A DNA stretch of 64,000 nucleotides from Pullichristensenella sp963930055 (GTDB lineage Bacteria; Bacillota; Clostridia; Christensenellales; Aristaeellaceae). This document shows, piece by piece, positions 17,681 through 29,600 of the stretch. Numbering within the stretch: the first letter of the stretch is position 1; each line of letters begins with the position of its first letter. Location of the stretch: assembly GCA_963930055.1 (NCBI GenBank), contig CAWVKS010000007.1:62001-126000 (forward strand). The letters are read 5' to 3'. The notes under the pieces were generated by a model. The model saw only the letters and a program-made list of their open reading frames with translations, did no database searches and had not been told where the DNA came from. The translations under genes were made by a program, and so were the position numbers.

Positions 17681-20600
17681 CTAGATCGCGTGTTCAAAGG
17701 AGCCGCCGCCAAAGCCCGCGCCCTCGAAGATGAGGTCTTTTGCGGTGTTGTTGGTGATGGTGACGTGGCCGCCGTTGTAGATGACGTGTTCAAGGCAGTT
17801 CTCCAGCGTCATCTGGCCGCGGATGCTGACCACGTTGGCGGCGTTTTGCAGTATGTTTTTGAGCGTGTAGGCGTCCGGGGAAGCGGATATTTCGATACTC
17901 TCGCTGCCCTCGCCCGTGCGCGTATACCGGCCGTCGCCGTCGATGGTAATGCTTATGTCGTTCCTGCGGCCCTGATAGAGGCGTCCGCCCTCGGGGCCCC
18001 ACCAGGTGACCTGCTCATAGAGGGAGTAGTGGCCGTCCGGCGCGTCGGGGTGATCGATGCGCTGGGCGATGTCGCCCCATATGTAGAGGTCGGTATCGCG
18101 GCCGGAGACGATCTTCACCGAGCTTGAACCCATCACATCGCCCGCGAAGGCGATGCCCTGGAGGATGAGATCCGAGCGGCTGCGGTTGACGATGATGATA
18201 TCCTCGGGCAGGAAACTCTCGATGATCATGCCCTCGTAGATATCCTTGACGATGGGCTCGAACACCCACGCGCCGGCGGTGGCGTCGTAGGCGGCGCGGA
18301 TGATGCCGTCGGTATCGCCGGTAACGGTCACGCCATCGTCGGTGATGTCCACGATCACCGGGCCTTCCTCCTCGAGCATCTGCGGGATGCCCAGCCAGGG
18401 GAAGTCCGCGTAATCGTGGATGAGGCTGTTGTTCACGCCGTCGTCGAAGGAGTTAAAGACGCTGTACTTGAAGCTGTCGCTGCCCAGGAGCGTGTACTCG
18501 ATATCCGAGCGTCGGAGCATGCCGCTGCTTTCCTCTCCCAGGAAGCCGGTGAGGGTCTCGCAATCGTCGCCCACCGTGAAAAGGTTGCGGGTCTTGTGCG
18601 TGTAGGTATGGAGACTGCCTTCAAAGCTGACCACGGTGTTCTGATTGCCGCCCTCGATCATCGCCCGCAGCGCAGAGAGGGAGAGAAGCGGCAGATCAAG
18701 GCGCGCGTGGTTGTCAAAGCGCATGCTGCCCGGCGCGTTGTAGTCCTCGTGGTAGCCCATATTGAGGTAGCGAATGCCGCCGTTGGCCACAGTCTTGCCG
18801 TACCAGACGTCCAGCAGCATGTCAAGATCGATCAGCACCGTGTTGGTGGGATAGATGCTGCCGGAGAAGCCCGCGTTGCTGATATACAGCTCGTTTTTGA
18901 CATCGATCTCGTTGAGCCAGTTGAAGAACCAGAGGTCGCGGCCGATGAAGACGAACTGCTCCGGCTCTGTTCCCTCATCGTTAAAGACGATGTGGGTGGT
19001 GAGATCGAGCGTTGTTTCCGCCTTGCCGGTCTGGGAGGCGTAAGCGGCGCTGGTGCGGTTCTCGGAGTAGTTCTCGATCTTGTCCGCGCCCGCCGTGGCG
19101 ACGATGTAGACGTCGCCGGTGAGGTTTTCGACGTGCAGGCCGGGATAGAGGTCGATGTACTGTTTGGTGGTGATGGTGGTATTCGCGCGCACGTCGGAAA
19201 TGCCGATCAGCTGCGCGGCGGAGTCGAGCGTCCGCGTGGTGATGCTGTCGTGCTGGCCGGAAGTGACGCGCACGTGGATGTCGCCGCCCAGCGTATAGAG
19301 CGTGACGTCGCGGCCAAGCTCTGTGCGCAATTCGCGCTCCACGGCGTTGCGCGACTTGAGCACGCCCTCGGTGAACACGCCGCCCTGGTCGGCGTCGGTG
19401 ATGGCGCTGAGCACGGCGTCGGAGACAGCCTCCACGCGGATGCCGTTCAGAGCCTGTATGTTCGCGCCCTCGCCGACGGTGGCGCGCACGGCGCTGACGG
19501 CGATGTTCTCGGCAAAGTAGTTGTCGGCGCTGATGCCGATGCCGATGGAAGAACCGCTGGCGCGCGTGGCGGCGTTGGGCTTGTCCTGCGCAAGCTGCGT
19601 GTAAGTGCCCACGGCCTTGATGCTTGCGCCCTTGCCGACGGTGGCGGCGGTTTCCAGATAGGTTTCCGTGCCCGCGCAGCTCACCGTGACGTTGACAAGG
19701 CCGACGTTGAGGCCGTTGTCTATGACGATCTCGTTCTTCGCCGGCTCGTTGGCGGCGAGCAGGCTGAAGTCGCCATCGTGGACGTTGAGCGTCGTTCCAT
19801 CGCCCACCTGGGCGCGCACGCTGTTTCTTTGCGTGCTGTTCTCCTCGCCGATGCGGCCCTCAGCCGTGGCGACGTTGACGGAGATAACGCTGACGCTGAC
19901 GCCGGGAAGCTGGGAAAGCACGTGGAGGCTGGGCGTGTCCTTGGCGGAAACGACGGCGTCGCCCGCGAGCACGTCCACCTGCCGCGCGGTGAGTTCGGCG
20001 GTGGTGGAGCCGCGCACGGAGCCGTCGGCGTGGAGGTTGCCGATGCCGAGGAGGTTCACATTGACGCTGGAGGCGAGCGCCTCGGCGCTGGCCTTGCCGG
20101 CGCTGACGGCCTGCACGCTCAGGCCGTCGCGCGCGGTGATGGTCATGCCGCCGCGGACGGCGGCGCTGGTTTGGATGTTGGCCGCGGCGTTGGCCACGTT
20201 GGTATTGACGTTGCCAAGCAGGCTGACGCTGGCGCCGCCGCCCATGGCCAGGCCGCCGACGGTGGCCTTCGCGCCCTCGCCCTTGTACTGGCTGAGCACT
20301 TCGAGGCTGCCGAGGTCGTAGACGGCGTTGCCGGTGATGCGCGCCTCGAGCAGGCCTGCGGCGTTGGCCACCGCCGTATTGACGGTGATGCGCAGGGCGG
20401 TGACGTCCACCTTGACGGTGCGGCCTTCCGCCGTGGCCCCGCCCGCGCCGATGGCGGAGACAGTAGCCTTGCCCGCGACGGTGAGCGCGCCGTTGCCGCC
20501 GATGCCGGCCTGCGCGGCGGTGTCCGCGTCCGCCGTGGCAGTGTTGGCAGTAAGGCTGCCGAGCGAGACGTCCGCCGCCGAGCCGCCGGGGGCGACCCTG

Positions 20601-23600
20601 GCAGTGGCTTCGTCGTTGTAGCTGACGCGCACGGTGAGCGTGCCCGCCTTGACCGTGGCCCCGCCCAGTTCGAGCTGCGCGGAAAGGCCGGCCTCGGCGC
20701 GGGCGATGGTCTGCATCAGCGCTACGTTGAGGAGCGTGACAGTGGTACCGCTCTCCACATCGGCCACGGCGCGCACTTTGCCGACCGACTCGATGGCGAG
20801 ATCGCCGGCGATATTGAGCATGCTGGCAAAGACGCGGGCGGCGCTTTCCTGCGCGTTGCGGGCGGTAGCGGTGTTGGCGGCCACGCCGCCCAGCTGCAGG
20901 GTGACGTTCGCGCCGCCGGACGCGCCGACCAGCGCCTGCGCGCCCGTGCCACCGTTCTGATTGAGCAGCGAGGTCACGGCGAGCGAGGGCGCGGCCAGTT
21001 GCACGTTCTCCACCAGCGCCTGTTGCGTGCCGGAGAGCTTGGCGGAGGAGACGTTGACGGCGATATTGACGGTTTCAAAGACGAGTTTGGCGGTGGTCAC
21101 GTTGGCGTCCGCGCCGGCGTTCAATTCCGCGCGCACAACCACGCCGCCCGCGGCGTTGAGGACGGGGAGCGTCCCCTCGCCCGCGCGGGCGATGGCGGCG
21201 GTGACTTCGGTGGAGACGCTGGCGATGGCGATGTTGACCTTGACGGCGGCCGCGCCCAGTTCCACGCCGCCCAGGGACGGCTCGACCACGGCGTTGGCGT
21301 TGGCTTTAACGTTGGCCGACACCTCGATGCCGTCCGTGCGCGCGTTGCCGCCGGCGGGCAGCGTCAGGCGGGCCGCGTAAGCGCCCTGCGCGTAGGCGTA
21401 GCCGGTCATCACGCCGATGGCGACGCCGTGGATGTTGGGGCCGTTGACGATGCTGGCTTCGGCGTTGGCCGAACCTTCCGCGAGCACGCGCAGATCGCCC
21501 GACAGTTCGAGATTTGTCAGGTTGGCGCTGGCGGTGTTCTCCACGCGCGCGTAGGCCACGGCCACATTGACGCCCGCGCCAACAAGCGTGCCCGCGCCCT
21601 GCACGAGTTCGACGCTGGCCACGTTCTCCCCATCGAGGGGATCCGCCTGCGCGATGACTTGCAGGGAGTTTGCGTGAAGATCGCCATTTTCGACGGCAGC
21701 GAGGTTCTGCGCGCGGTCCACAGAGACGAGCGTGCCCACGCCGACGCTGATGGCGCCGATATTCAGCCCGTGGAGGCTGACAGGCGCGCCGCTTTGCAGC
21801 CACGCTTCCACGAATACGTTGTCCGCCGACGCCGCGCCGAGGAGTTTTGCCTCGTTGCGGGCATCGTTGTCGGCGATGGCCACGTTGACCGCGCCGGCGA
21901 TGGCGCCGACGTCGCCGGACATGGCGGAGGCTTCGGCAAGCGCCTTGCCGGGCGCAGCCTGCGTGCCGGCGTAGACGTTTATATCGCCGTCCGCGCGGAC
22001 GGTCACGCCTGTGCCGTCCAGTTTCGCGGAATTGATCGCGCGCATCTGCGCGTAGGCCACGCTGACGCCCGCGGTGATGGCCCCCGCGCCCGCGCGGTAG
22101 AGGTCGGCGCGGGCCACGGCGTCGGAAAGCATGCCTTCCACGGCGATATTGCCGCCGGATGCGACATTCATGCCGGCGATGGAGGCCACGGCGTCGCTCT
22201 GGTTGAAGGCGAGCAGCACATTGATGGAGGCGGCCACCGCGCCGGCGCTGGCGGCGAAGATGGACGGTTCGGCGAGGGAGGCGATGGTGTTGCGCACGCG
22301 CACGTCGCCCGCAGCGCTGACCGTTCCGGCACTGCCGGAGGCGGCGTTCGTGCGCGGGTCTGCGCCGATATAGGTGGCGAGGCTGGTCTTATCAATGGCG
22401 ATGGCCACGCCCGCGCCCGCCGCCACCGCGCCGCCATTGACGCCAAGCAGCGCCGCGCGCGCGGATGTGACGGAATTGGCGGCGACGTCCACCGTCTTGG
22501 CCTCGACGCTGACGCCGCGGGCGATGAACGTATCGCCGGTGACGCCGCTGATGGAGAGCGGAAGGGCCGCGTTGGCGCTCACCGCGCCGCCGCCAAAGGC
22601 CGCCGCCGCCGAGAGGTTCTTAAAGAGTATGTCCGTGGTCACGGAAACCGCGCCCGCGCATGCGACGCTGCCCGCGCCGGAGATGCCCGTGCGCACCGTG
22701 CCCTGCGCGCGCACCAGCGAGACGGGCACGCTCACGGCGACGAAGCCGCCGCTGGCCGCCAGCGTCGCCGCCAGCACGTTTTCATGGCGCATGCCTGCGC
22801 GGATGGAGACATTTTGCGCGGAAAGGACGCTGCCCATCAGTTCCGCGCGCAGCGCGTCGTCCAGGGCGATGACCGCCGCCGAAACCGACACGCCCACATA
22901 CCCGCCGCCGGCGGTGACGGAAAGCGCGCGCACGCCGTAGGTCGCAAGGCTCTCGCCGAGTTCCTTGGCAAGGCCTTCGGTGACGCTCTGGGCCTGCTCT
23001 GTCTGCTGATCCTGCTGCGCGGAGGCGGAAGTGGCTTCGACGACCACGTCGCCGCCCGCTTCGAGGGTCGCGTTTTCGCCCACGAGCGCCGCGACGTCGG
23101 CATAGGTAACGGCCACGGCAACGCCCGCGCCCACGCCGGCAACGCCGGCTGCGCCGAGGGTGCCGGTGATCATGTCGGCGGTGAGAAGCTGGTCCGCGGT
23201 GACGCGGATGTCGCCCGCGGCGAACACGGAGCTGCCCGCGCCGACGAACGCGCCGGTACTGCTCATGGGATCGTAGCCGCGCGCAGCCTGCCCGAGCGCC
23301 GCGGCGGCGTTCAGGTCTGCGTTCTGTTCACTTGTAAATGTATGGTTCTCGCCCTCCCCCGCCGTCTTGTCGCCGGTGGCGGTGGCAAATTCCTCGGAGA
23401 CGTAGCCGCCCATCACGTCCACGCCGTCCTTGTCGCCCACCTGCAAATCGGCGGCGCTCTGGCCGTCGCCGGCGAGGTCTTCTGAGAGCGTCATGCCCTG
23501 AAGCGCCTCGTGCGCGGCGGCGTTGCCGCTGGCGAAGGTGTCCATGAGGGCGTCGATGTCCAGGCCGCCGGAGGTGCGGCCGCCGTTCGCGCCATACTGC

Positions 23601-26600
23601 ATGAGCAGCGCGTCGCGGGCGTCCTGCTGCAATTTGTCGCCGATGACCGTGACCATCACGGTCGCGCCCACCGCCGCCGTGCCAGAGCCGGAAACGCTGC
23701 CGGCGTAGCTGGCCACGTCGCGCTCGGCCTTGGCGGCGATGTTGGCGTCGCCCGTGAGCGCGTAGACGGTGCTGTTGCGGCCAAGGCTTGCCTCAACGCT
23801 GTTTTTCAGCACGTTGACCATGGCGGTGACGCCCACCGCCGCCGTGCCCGAAGCGCCGATGGTGGCCGCCTCGCCGAAGAAGTCGTAGAGGTCGGTGGCG
23901 GTCACGTCCACGCTCGCGCCGCGCAGCGTCGCGCCGTCGAGGGCGCTGGCGCGCGTCTGCCGCTTGGAGACGGTGACGGACACCGTGCCGCTCACGGCGG
24001 CGACCGCCGCGGCGCTGACGCCGTTGGCGGCGGTGACGACGTTCTGTTTGGAATCCGCCGCGACCTTGACCGCGCCCGCGGCTTCGAGGGCGGCGCTTGC
24101 GCCCACGGTGGCTTCGGAGGCGCCGTTAAAGTAAGTGACGATGGCGATGGGGCTGACGGCGGCATTGCCCGCGCCCGCCAGCGCCGCGCCGATGTTGTAA
24201 AGCTCGGTATCGCCAAGGGCGGTAACTTCGATCTTGCCGCCCGCGGTGATTTTGCCGCCCGCGGCGGCGGAAACGGTATCCTCAAAGACGAGGGCGTTCG
24301 CGCCCGGGCTGACCGCCGCCGTACCGGCGATGCCGAAGGCGAGGCCGGCGAGGGCCACCTGCGCGCGCGACTGCGCCGCCACGCGGACATCGCCGCTGGC
24401 GAAGGCGACGCCATCATCGCCGATGCCGGCCTGCACGCTGTTTTTCAGCACCTGCACGACCACGGTCGCGCCGACGCCAGCAGCGTTGCCGATGTTCAGG
24501 CCACCGGCGAAGTGGTATAGTTGTGTTTCTCCTTCCGCGTCGACGCTCGCTTCCTGCGCGTCGCCCGAGCCCTCGGCCTGCGTGAACGCGCCTTCCGCCG
24601 CGCTCGCGCCGAGCGCGGAACTTGCGTTGATGCGCACGCCATTGCCAACCTGCGCGCGGATGCGGTTCTGCACCACCGCCGTGCTCACCACGCCGGTCAC
24701 GGAAGCCGTGCCGATGGCAAGCGCGCCGCTGGCCGCGCCCATGTAGAGCTTGAAATCGCCGCCCGCGTATACCGCCACGCCGCGACGGCGCTCGGCGCGG
24801 TTGGGAATGGCGATGCCCGCCTGACTGACGCCGGAGATGGAGGGCATGGACGTTGCCGCCAGGCCGATGAGGTCGGCAAGATCGCCGACCTGAGCGGTGA
24901 CGGCGTTTTCGACGATCACGGTGTTCACCGTCGCGCCCGCGCCGATGGTGCCAGCGCTGACCGTGCCCGCGCCGCCGACCGACGCCAGCGTGCCGGAGGC
25001 GTCGGCGACCACGCCGACGGAATCATCCGCGCGCACGGTGACGGCCTGCCCCAGTTCGGCGGTGGCCTCGGTGCGGCTGACGGTGGTCAGCACCGTGCCG
25101 GTGAGCGCCGCCGTGCCGAGCGTGGCCGCGCCGGCCACGGCGACGTCAAAGGAACGGTTGTTAGCCAGCGCCGAGAGGGATACATTGCCCGTCTTTGCCG
25201 TCAACGCGGCCCGATCGCCCGCGCGGGCGATGACAGACTGCTCAAACAGGTGCGTGCTGACGCTCGCGCCGAGCGCGGCGGCGGCGTTGCCCGCCGTGGC
25301 TGCCAGCATGCCGGAGATGAACTGCGTGTCGTTTTTCGCGTGGATGCGCACATGGCCGCTTTCGGCGGTGAGGGAACTGCCCTCCAGCGCCTCGGCGCGG
25401 GTCTGGGACGTAGTGATGGCCACGCCGATGGTGCCCGCGGCGGTGGCGGAGGATGTGCCCGCGCCGGAGGCCGAGGCCAGTATGTTGAGAAGGGCGTCGG
25501 AACTCGCGGCCTCGATGCGCACATCGCGCGCGGTGACGGCGCTTTCCCTGCCCGCCTCGGCGACGGTGGCGTTTTCGTTCACGAGCACGGCGACGGTGCC
25601 GCCCGCAGCCACGGCCGCGCCCGTTCCCAGGCCCACGTCCGCAGAGATGAGCGTGAGTTTGGCATCGTTTTGCGCGGTGAGGGCAAACGCGCCGTCTGTA
25701 TCGACGAGCGCATGGTCGCCCAGCGTCGCCTGCGCGCTCGTGCCAGTGAGGATGACGTTGACGCCGCCGCCGATGGCCGCGCCGCCCGCGCCGGTGGCCA
25801 CCGCGTCCGCCGTGGTCACGGCCCAGATGTCGTTCTGCGCGGCCGCCTGAATGGCGACGTCGCCCGCGGCGGTCACGGCGCTTGCCTCGCCCACGCCGGC
25901 ACTGACGCTGTCGCGCCGCTCAGCGACGGCGACGGTCGCGCCCACGCCCGCCTTGGCGGAGGAGCCGGAGATGGCGCCAGCGATGACGCGCGCGGAAGAA
26001 GCGCTGTCTGCCTCGACGCGCAGGCTCTCAGCATCCTCGTTCTCGCCTAGGGTGAGCGCGGCGTTTTTGCCCACGTCCGCGCGCACATCGTTCTCCGTCA
26101 GCAGCAGCGCCACCGTGCCGGCAAGCGCTGCCTGGCTGGATGCGCCGGCCTGCACCGTGCCGGAGACGGCTTCGACATAGTAATCGACCATGGCGAGGTA
26201 GTTGAGCATATCCAGCACGTCGAGTATGCTGTCTGTGCTGATGGTGGTTTCAAACTTGAGGTCGGTGACGTTGGAGATGTCATTGTCGATGGTGAGGTTG
26301 AACAGGCCCTTGTCCCTGTCCTCGGTCGCGCCGACGGTGAAGAGGTCGGAAACGTCGAAGGGGAACCGGTACTGGCTTTCGTCGATGTGTTCGCGGCGGG
26401 CGACGACCTTCATGGAGTCCGCCGTGATGGTCGCGCCATCGCCCACCAGCGCCCGGACGGTGTTGCCGGCGTAAAGGATGGCGAAGGAGGCGCCGAACCC
26501 CACGGTCTGGCCGCCGCCAGCGCTGACGCCAAGGGCGCGCACACCGAGTTTGCTCTGATCGCGCGCGGTGACGGCGACGTTTTGGGCCTCGATGACGGTG

Positions 26601-29600
26601 TTTTCCGCGACGCGGGCCACGGCCTGCGCCTGCGCGGAGAGCACAGCGACCGCGCCGGCGATGTTGAGCGTACCGCCGGGGCTGGCGGCGACCGTCGGGG
26701 CGACGGCCTGCGCGCCCAGGTAGGCGATGTAGTTGCCGTCGACGTTCTGGGTGGTGACGGCGGAGACGTCCAAATTGCCCGCCGCCTCCACGGAGCCGGC
26801 GACTTCAGCCTCGGCGCTGTTGCGGTTGACGGTGATGGCCGCGGCCGTGCCCACCACGTTGGCGATAGAGGCGGAAGTGGCCGTCGCGCCGCTGGCGCGC
26901 GTGCGGAAATTGGCGCGGTTCTCGGCGTGCGCCTCTACATCCCCGCCGGAGACGACCTTGCCGGTCATCTCGGCCAGGGCCGCGTGGTTATTGTAGGCCA
27001 CGCCGATGGCGGCGGCGATGTTGAGCGTGCCGGAGTTCATGGCGACATCCTGCGGCTTCGCCGCGCTGCCGCTTTCGGCGTTCGCCGCGGCGCTCGCCGA
27101 GGAGGCGGGAGCCGTGGCGCGCTGGGTGGCGGCGTCGAGATCGACGTTGAATACGCGCAGTATGTTGTTGGAAAGCGGAATGGATTCGCTGGCCTTCTTG
27201 AGATTGGCCGTGGATTTTCCCACCAGCGGCGTACCCTTTTCGCTCAGGGCGGTGGCGATCTTGGCGCTCAGGTTGCTGGGGCCGGCGCCGGGGCTTACGT
27301 AGTTGAGGCCGAGACGGAACTTCTCCAGCACGCGGTCGATGCTCGCGCCAATGCTGGTGGCGACGGCGTTGACCTCGTCTGTATTCTTCGTCAGCGCGTA
27401 GACGCGCACGCTGCCCGCGGCGGTGGTATCGGCGCGCAGGGCGGCGAGCACGTCGCTGCTCATCAGGCTGACGGCCACCGTCGCGCCCACGGCGGCGCGG
27501 GAACCGGCGGAGAATGCCTTGCCCTCGGCATAGGAATCGCCGCTCTGCATGGCCTGCACCGCCACGTTAGCGCGCTTTGCGCCCTCAGCGCCCTCGCGGA
27601 GCGTCTCGATGGTATCTTCTTCATTCGTCGTCTTCACCGTCGCGCCCGCGTCCACCAGCGCCTGCACATTGCTTTCGACGATGGCGAGGGCCACGGAGGC
27701 GTCGGCGGAGATGCCCTTGGTGTTGGTGCCGGCGTTGGCGGCCTCGGCCTGCGCCTTGAGGGCGGCCGCGTTCCCGGCGTTGCCCAGCGTCGGCACGGCC
27801 TGCATCGCCTTGTCGCGGCGGGCGATGGGGTCGCTGCCGGCGACGGAGATGGTGTCCACATCGTTGCGCAGGCGCGCGAAAACGTCCAGCGAGGCGGCGG
27901 TGAGGTCGCGGCCCGCGCCGAGCGTGGCGCGCACGTCGGCGGTGAGCAGGTTGAGCGCGAAGGACGCGCCCACGCCCACGGAGGTGCCGGGGTTGTTGAC
28001 GGTGCGCATCTTGGCGATGTTGCCCAGCACCTTGTCCGCCGAACCGCTGGCGGTGGTATAGACCTTCTGCGCCTCGTCGGCGCGGATGGCGGCGTCGCCG
28101 GTGAGGTCGATGGCATTGTTCTGCGCGGCGACGGTGGCCTCGGAGCGGGCGTCCGCGACGGTGATGGCCACCGCGCCCGCCACGCCGACGCTGGAAGCGC
28201 CCACGCCGGAAATGGCCTGCGTGGAGATCCTGTGGCCGACGCCGTCCAGCTCCCCGCCGCTGCCAAAGCGCGCGCCCAGCAGCTCGATGAGCGCCGTGTA
28301 GGTCCTTTCCACGCCCATGACCAGCGTCGGATCCGGATTCCAGCTGCCGCCGGTGACATAGGCATAGAGGATGTCCCGCCAGGCCTGCGGATTGGCGAGC
28401 GCGGCGAACTGGTCGTTGAGGAGCGTTCCCAGCGCGGCGGGATAGACGGAGGCCGACGAAAGGGCGCTCTCCTCCCCCGTCATTTGGGCGATGGCCTCGT
28501 CCACGATCATCTCGCGGATGGCCTGCATATTTTCAGCATCCGCCTCCATACCGAGATACGCGTTGAGCGCGGCCTGATCTTCGCTGGAGAGCGTCTTGCC
28601 CTCGGCAAGGTCGCAGGCGAGGTCGAGCATGCGCTGCCTGTGCGCCTGTTCGGCGCGATAGGCGTCGATGCCGGCGATCAATTCCGCGATCAGCGGCGCG
28701 CAGAGGTCGCCATAGAGGGAACCATCGGGCGCTGTTTCCTGCGCATAATGGGCGCGCAGCGCTTCGCGCACGTAGTTCTCCATGGCGTAGGCGTGGTCGC
28801 GGGTAAGGTCCGTGCGGCCCGCCTCCCAGGTGGAAAGTATGAGGTCGTCCACGCGCTCGCGCAGCGTTGCCGCATCCTCTTCCTTCCAGAGAGCGCGGTC
28901 GGTCAGTTCGTCCACATACCCGGCGATGCGCGCGCGTTCTTCCTCTGTCCAGCTGCTCTTTTTCAGCAATTCGTCGAGCTGATGGGCGGCGCTGCTTTCA
29001 TAGTCGCTCTTGCGGATCAGGTCGATGAGGTCGCCCATCGCGCCGTTGCGGGCGAGGAAAGAAACCAGATCCTCGTAGGCCTTTTCCAGCGCCTGCGCGT
29101 CCTCTTTTTCATAGATCTCCGCCGCCACGGTCAGCGACGCGCCCGAGACGCAGCCGGTGCCGAGATAGGCGATGTTTTCATGGGCGACGGTATTGACGGC
29201 CACCGCCACGCCGACGCCGTAGAGGCTGTCCGTGGCGCTGGCGTTGGCGGCGACGACCGCGTCCGTATCGTTGCGGGCGAGCACGGTGATGTCGCCGAGG
29301 GCGAGCACGTCATTGCCGTCAAAGACCTTGGCGCGGGAGAGGTTGTTCTGAATGTTGACCGCCATGGCCGCCGCCACCTGAATGGAACCTTCCGAGGTCT
29401 GCGCGCGCTGGCGCGAGGCGGAGGCGCCCAAGACATTCTGCGTGTTGACGTTTTTGCTATTGACGTCGCCGGCCAGCTTGCCGCCGCGGGCGAGGGCCTC
29501 GTCGGCCTGCTTGTCGGCCTGATCCTTCACGTCCGGGTTGACGGTGGTGCCGGAGGGCTCGGTCTTGCCGCTGAGCGCGTCGTCGCGCTCCTGCGTGGTG

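Noticed and set aside
3503..17683. Reassignment of TAG to an amino acid
   Set aside because: Several intact genes end in TAG at the expected length (XRE gene at 5507, ECF component at 48494, trmL at 58473), so the code is standard for TAG.
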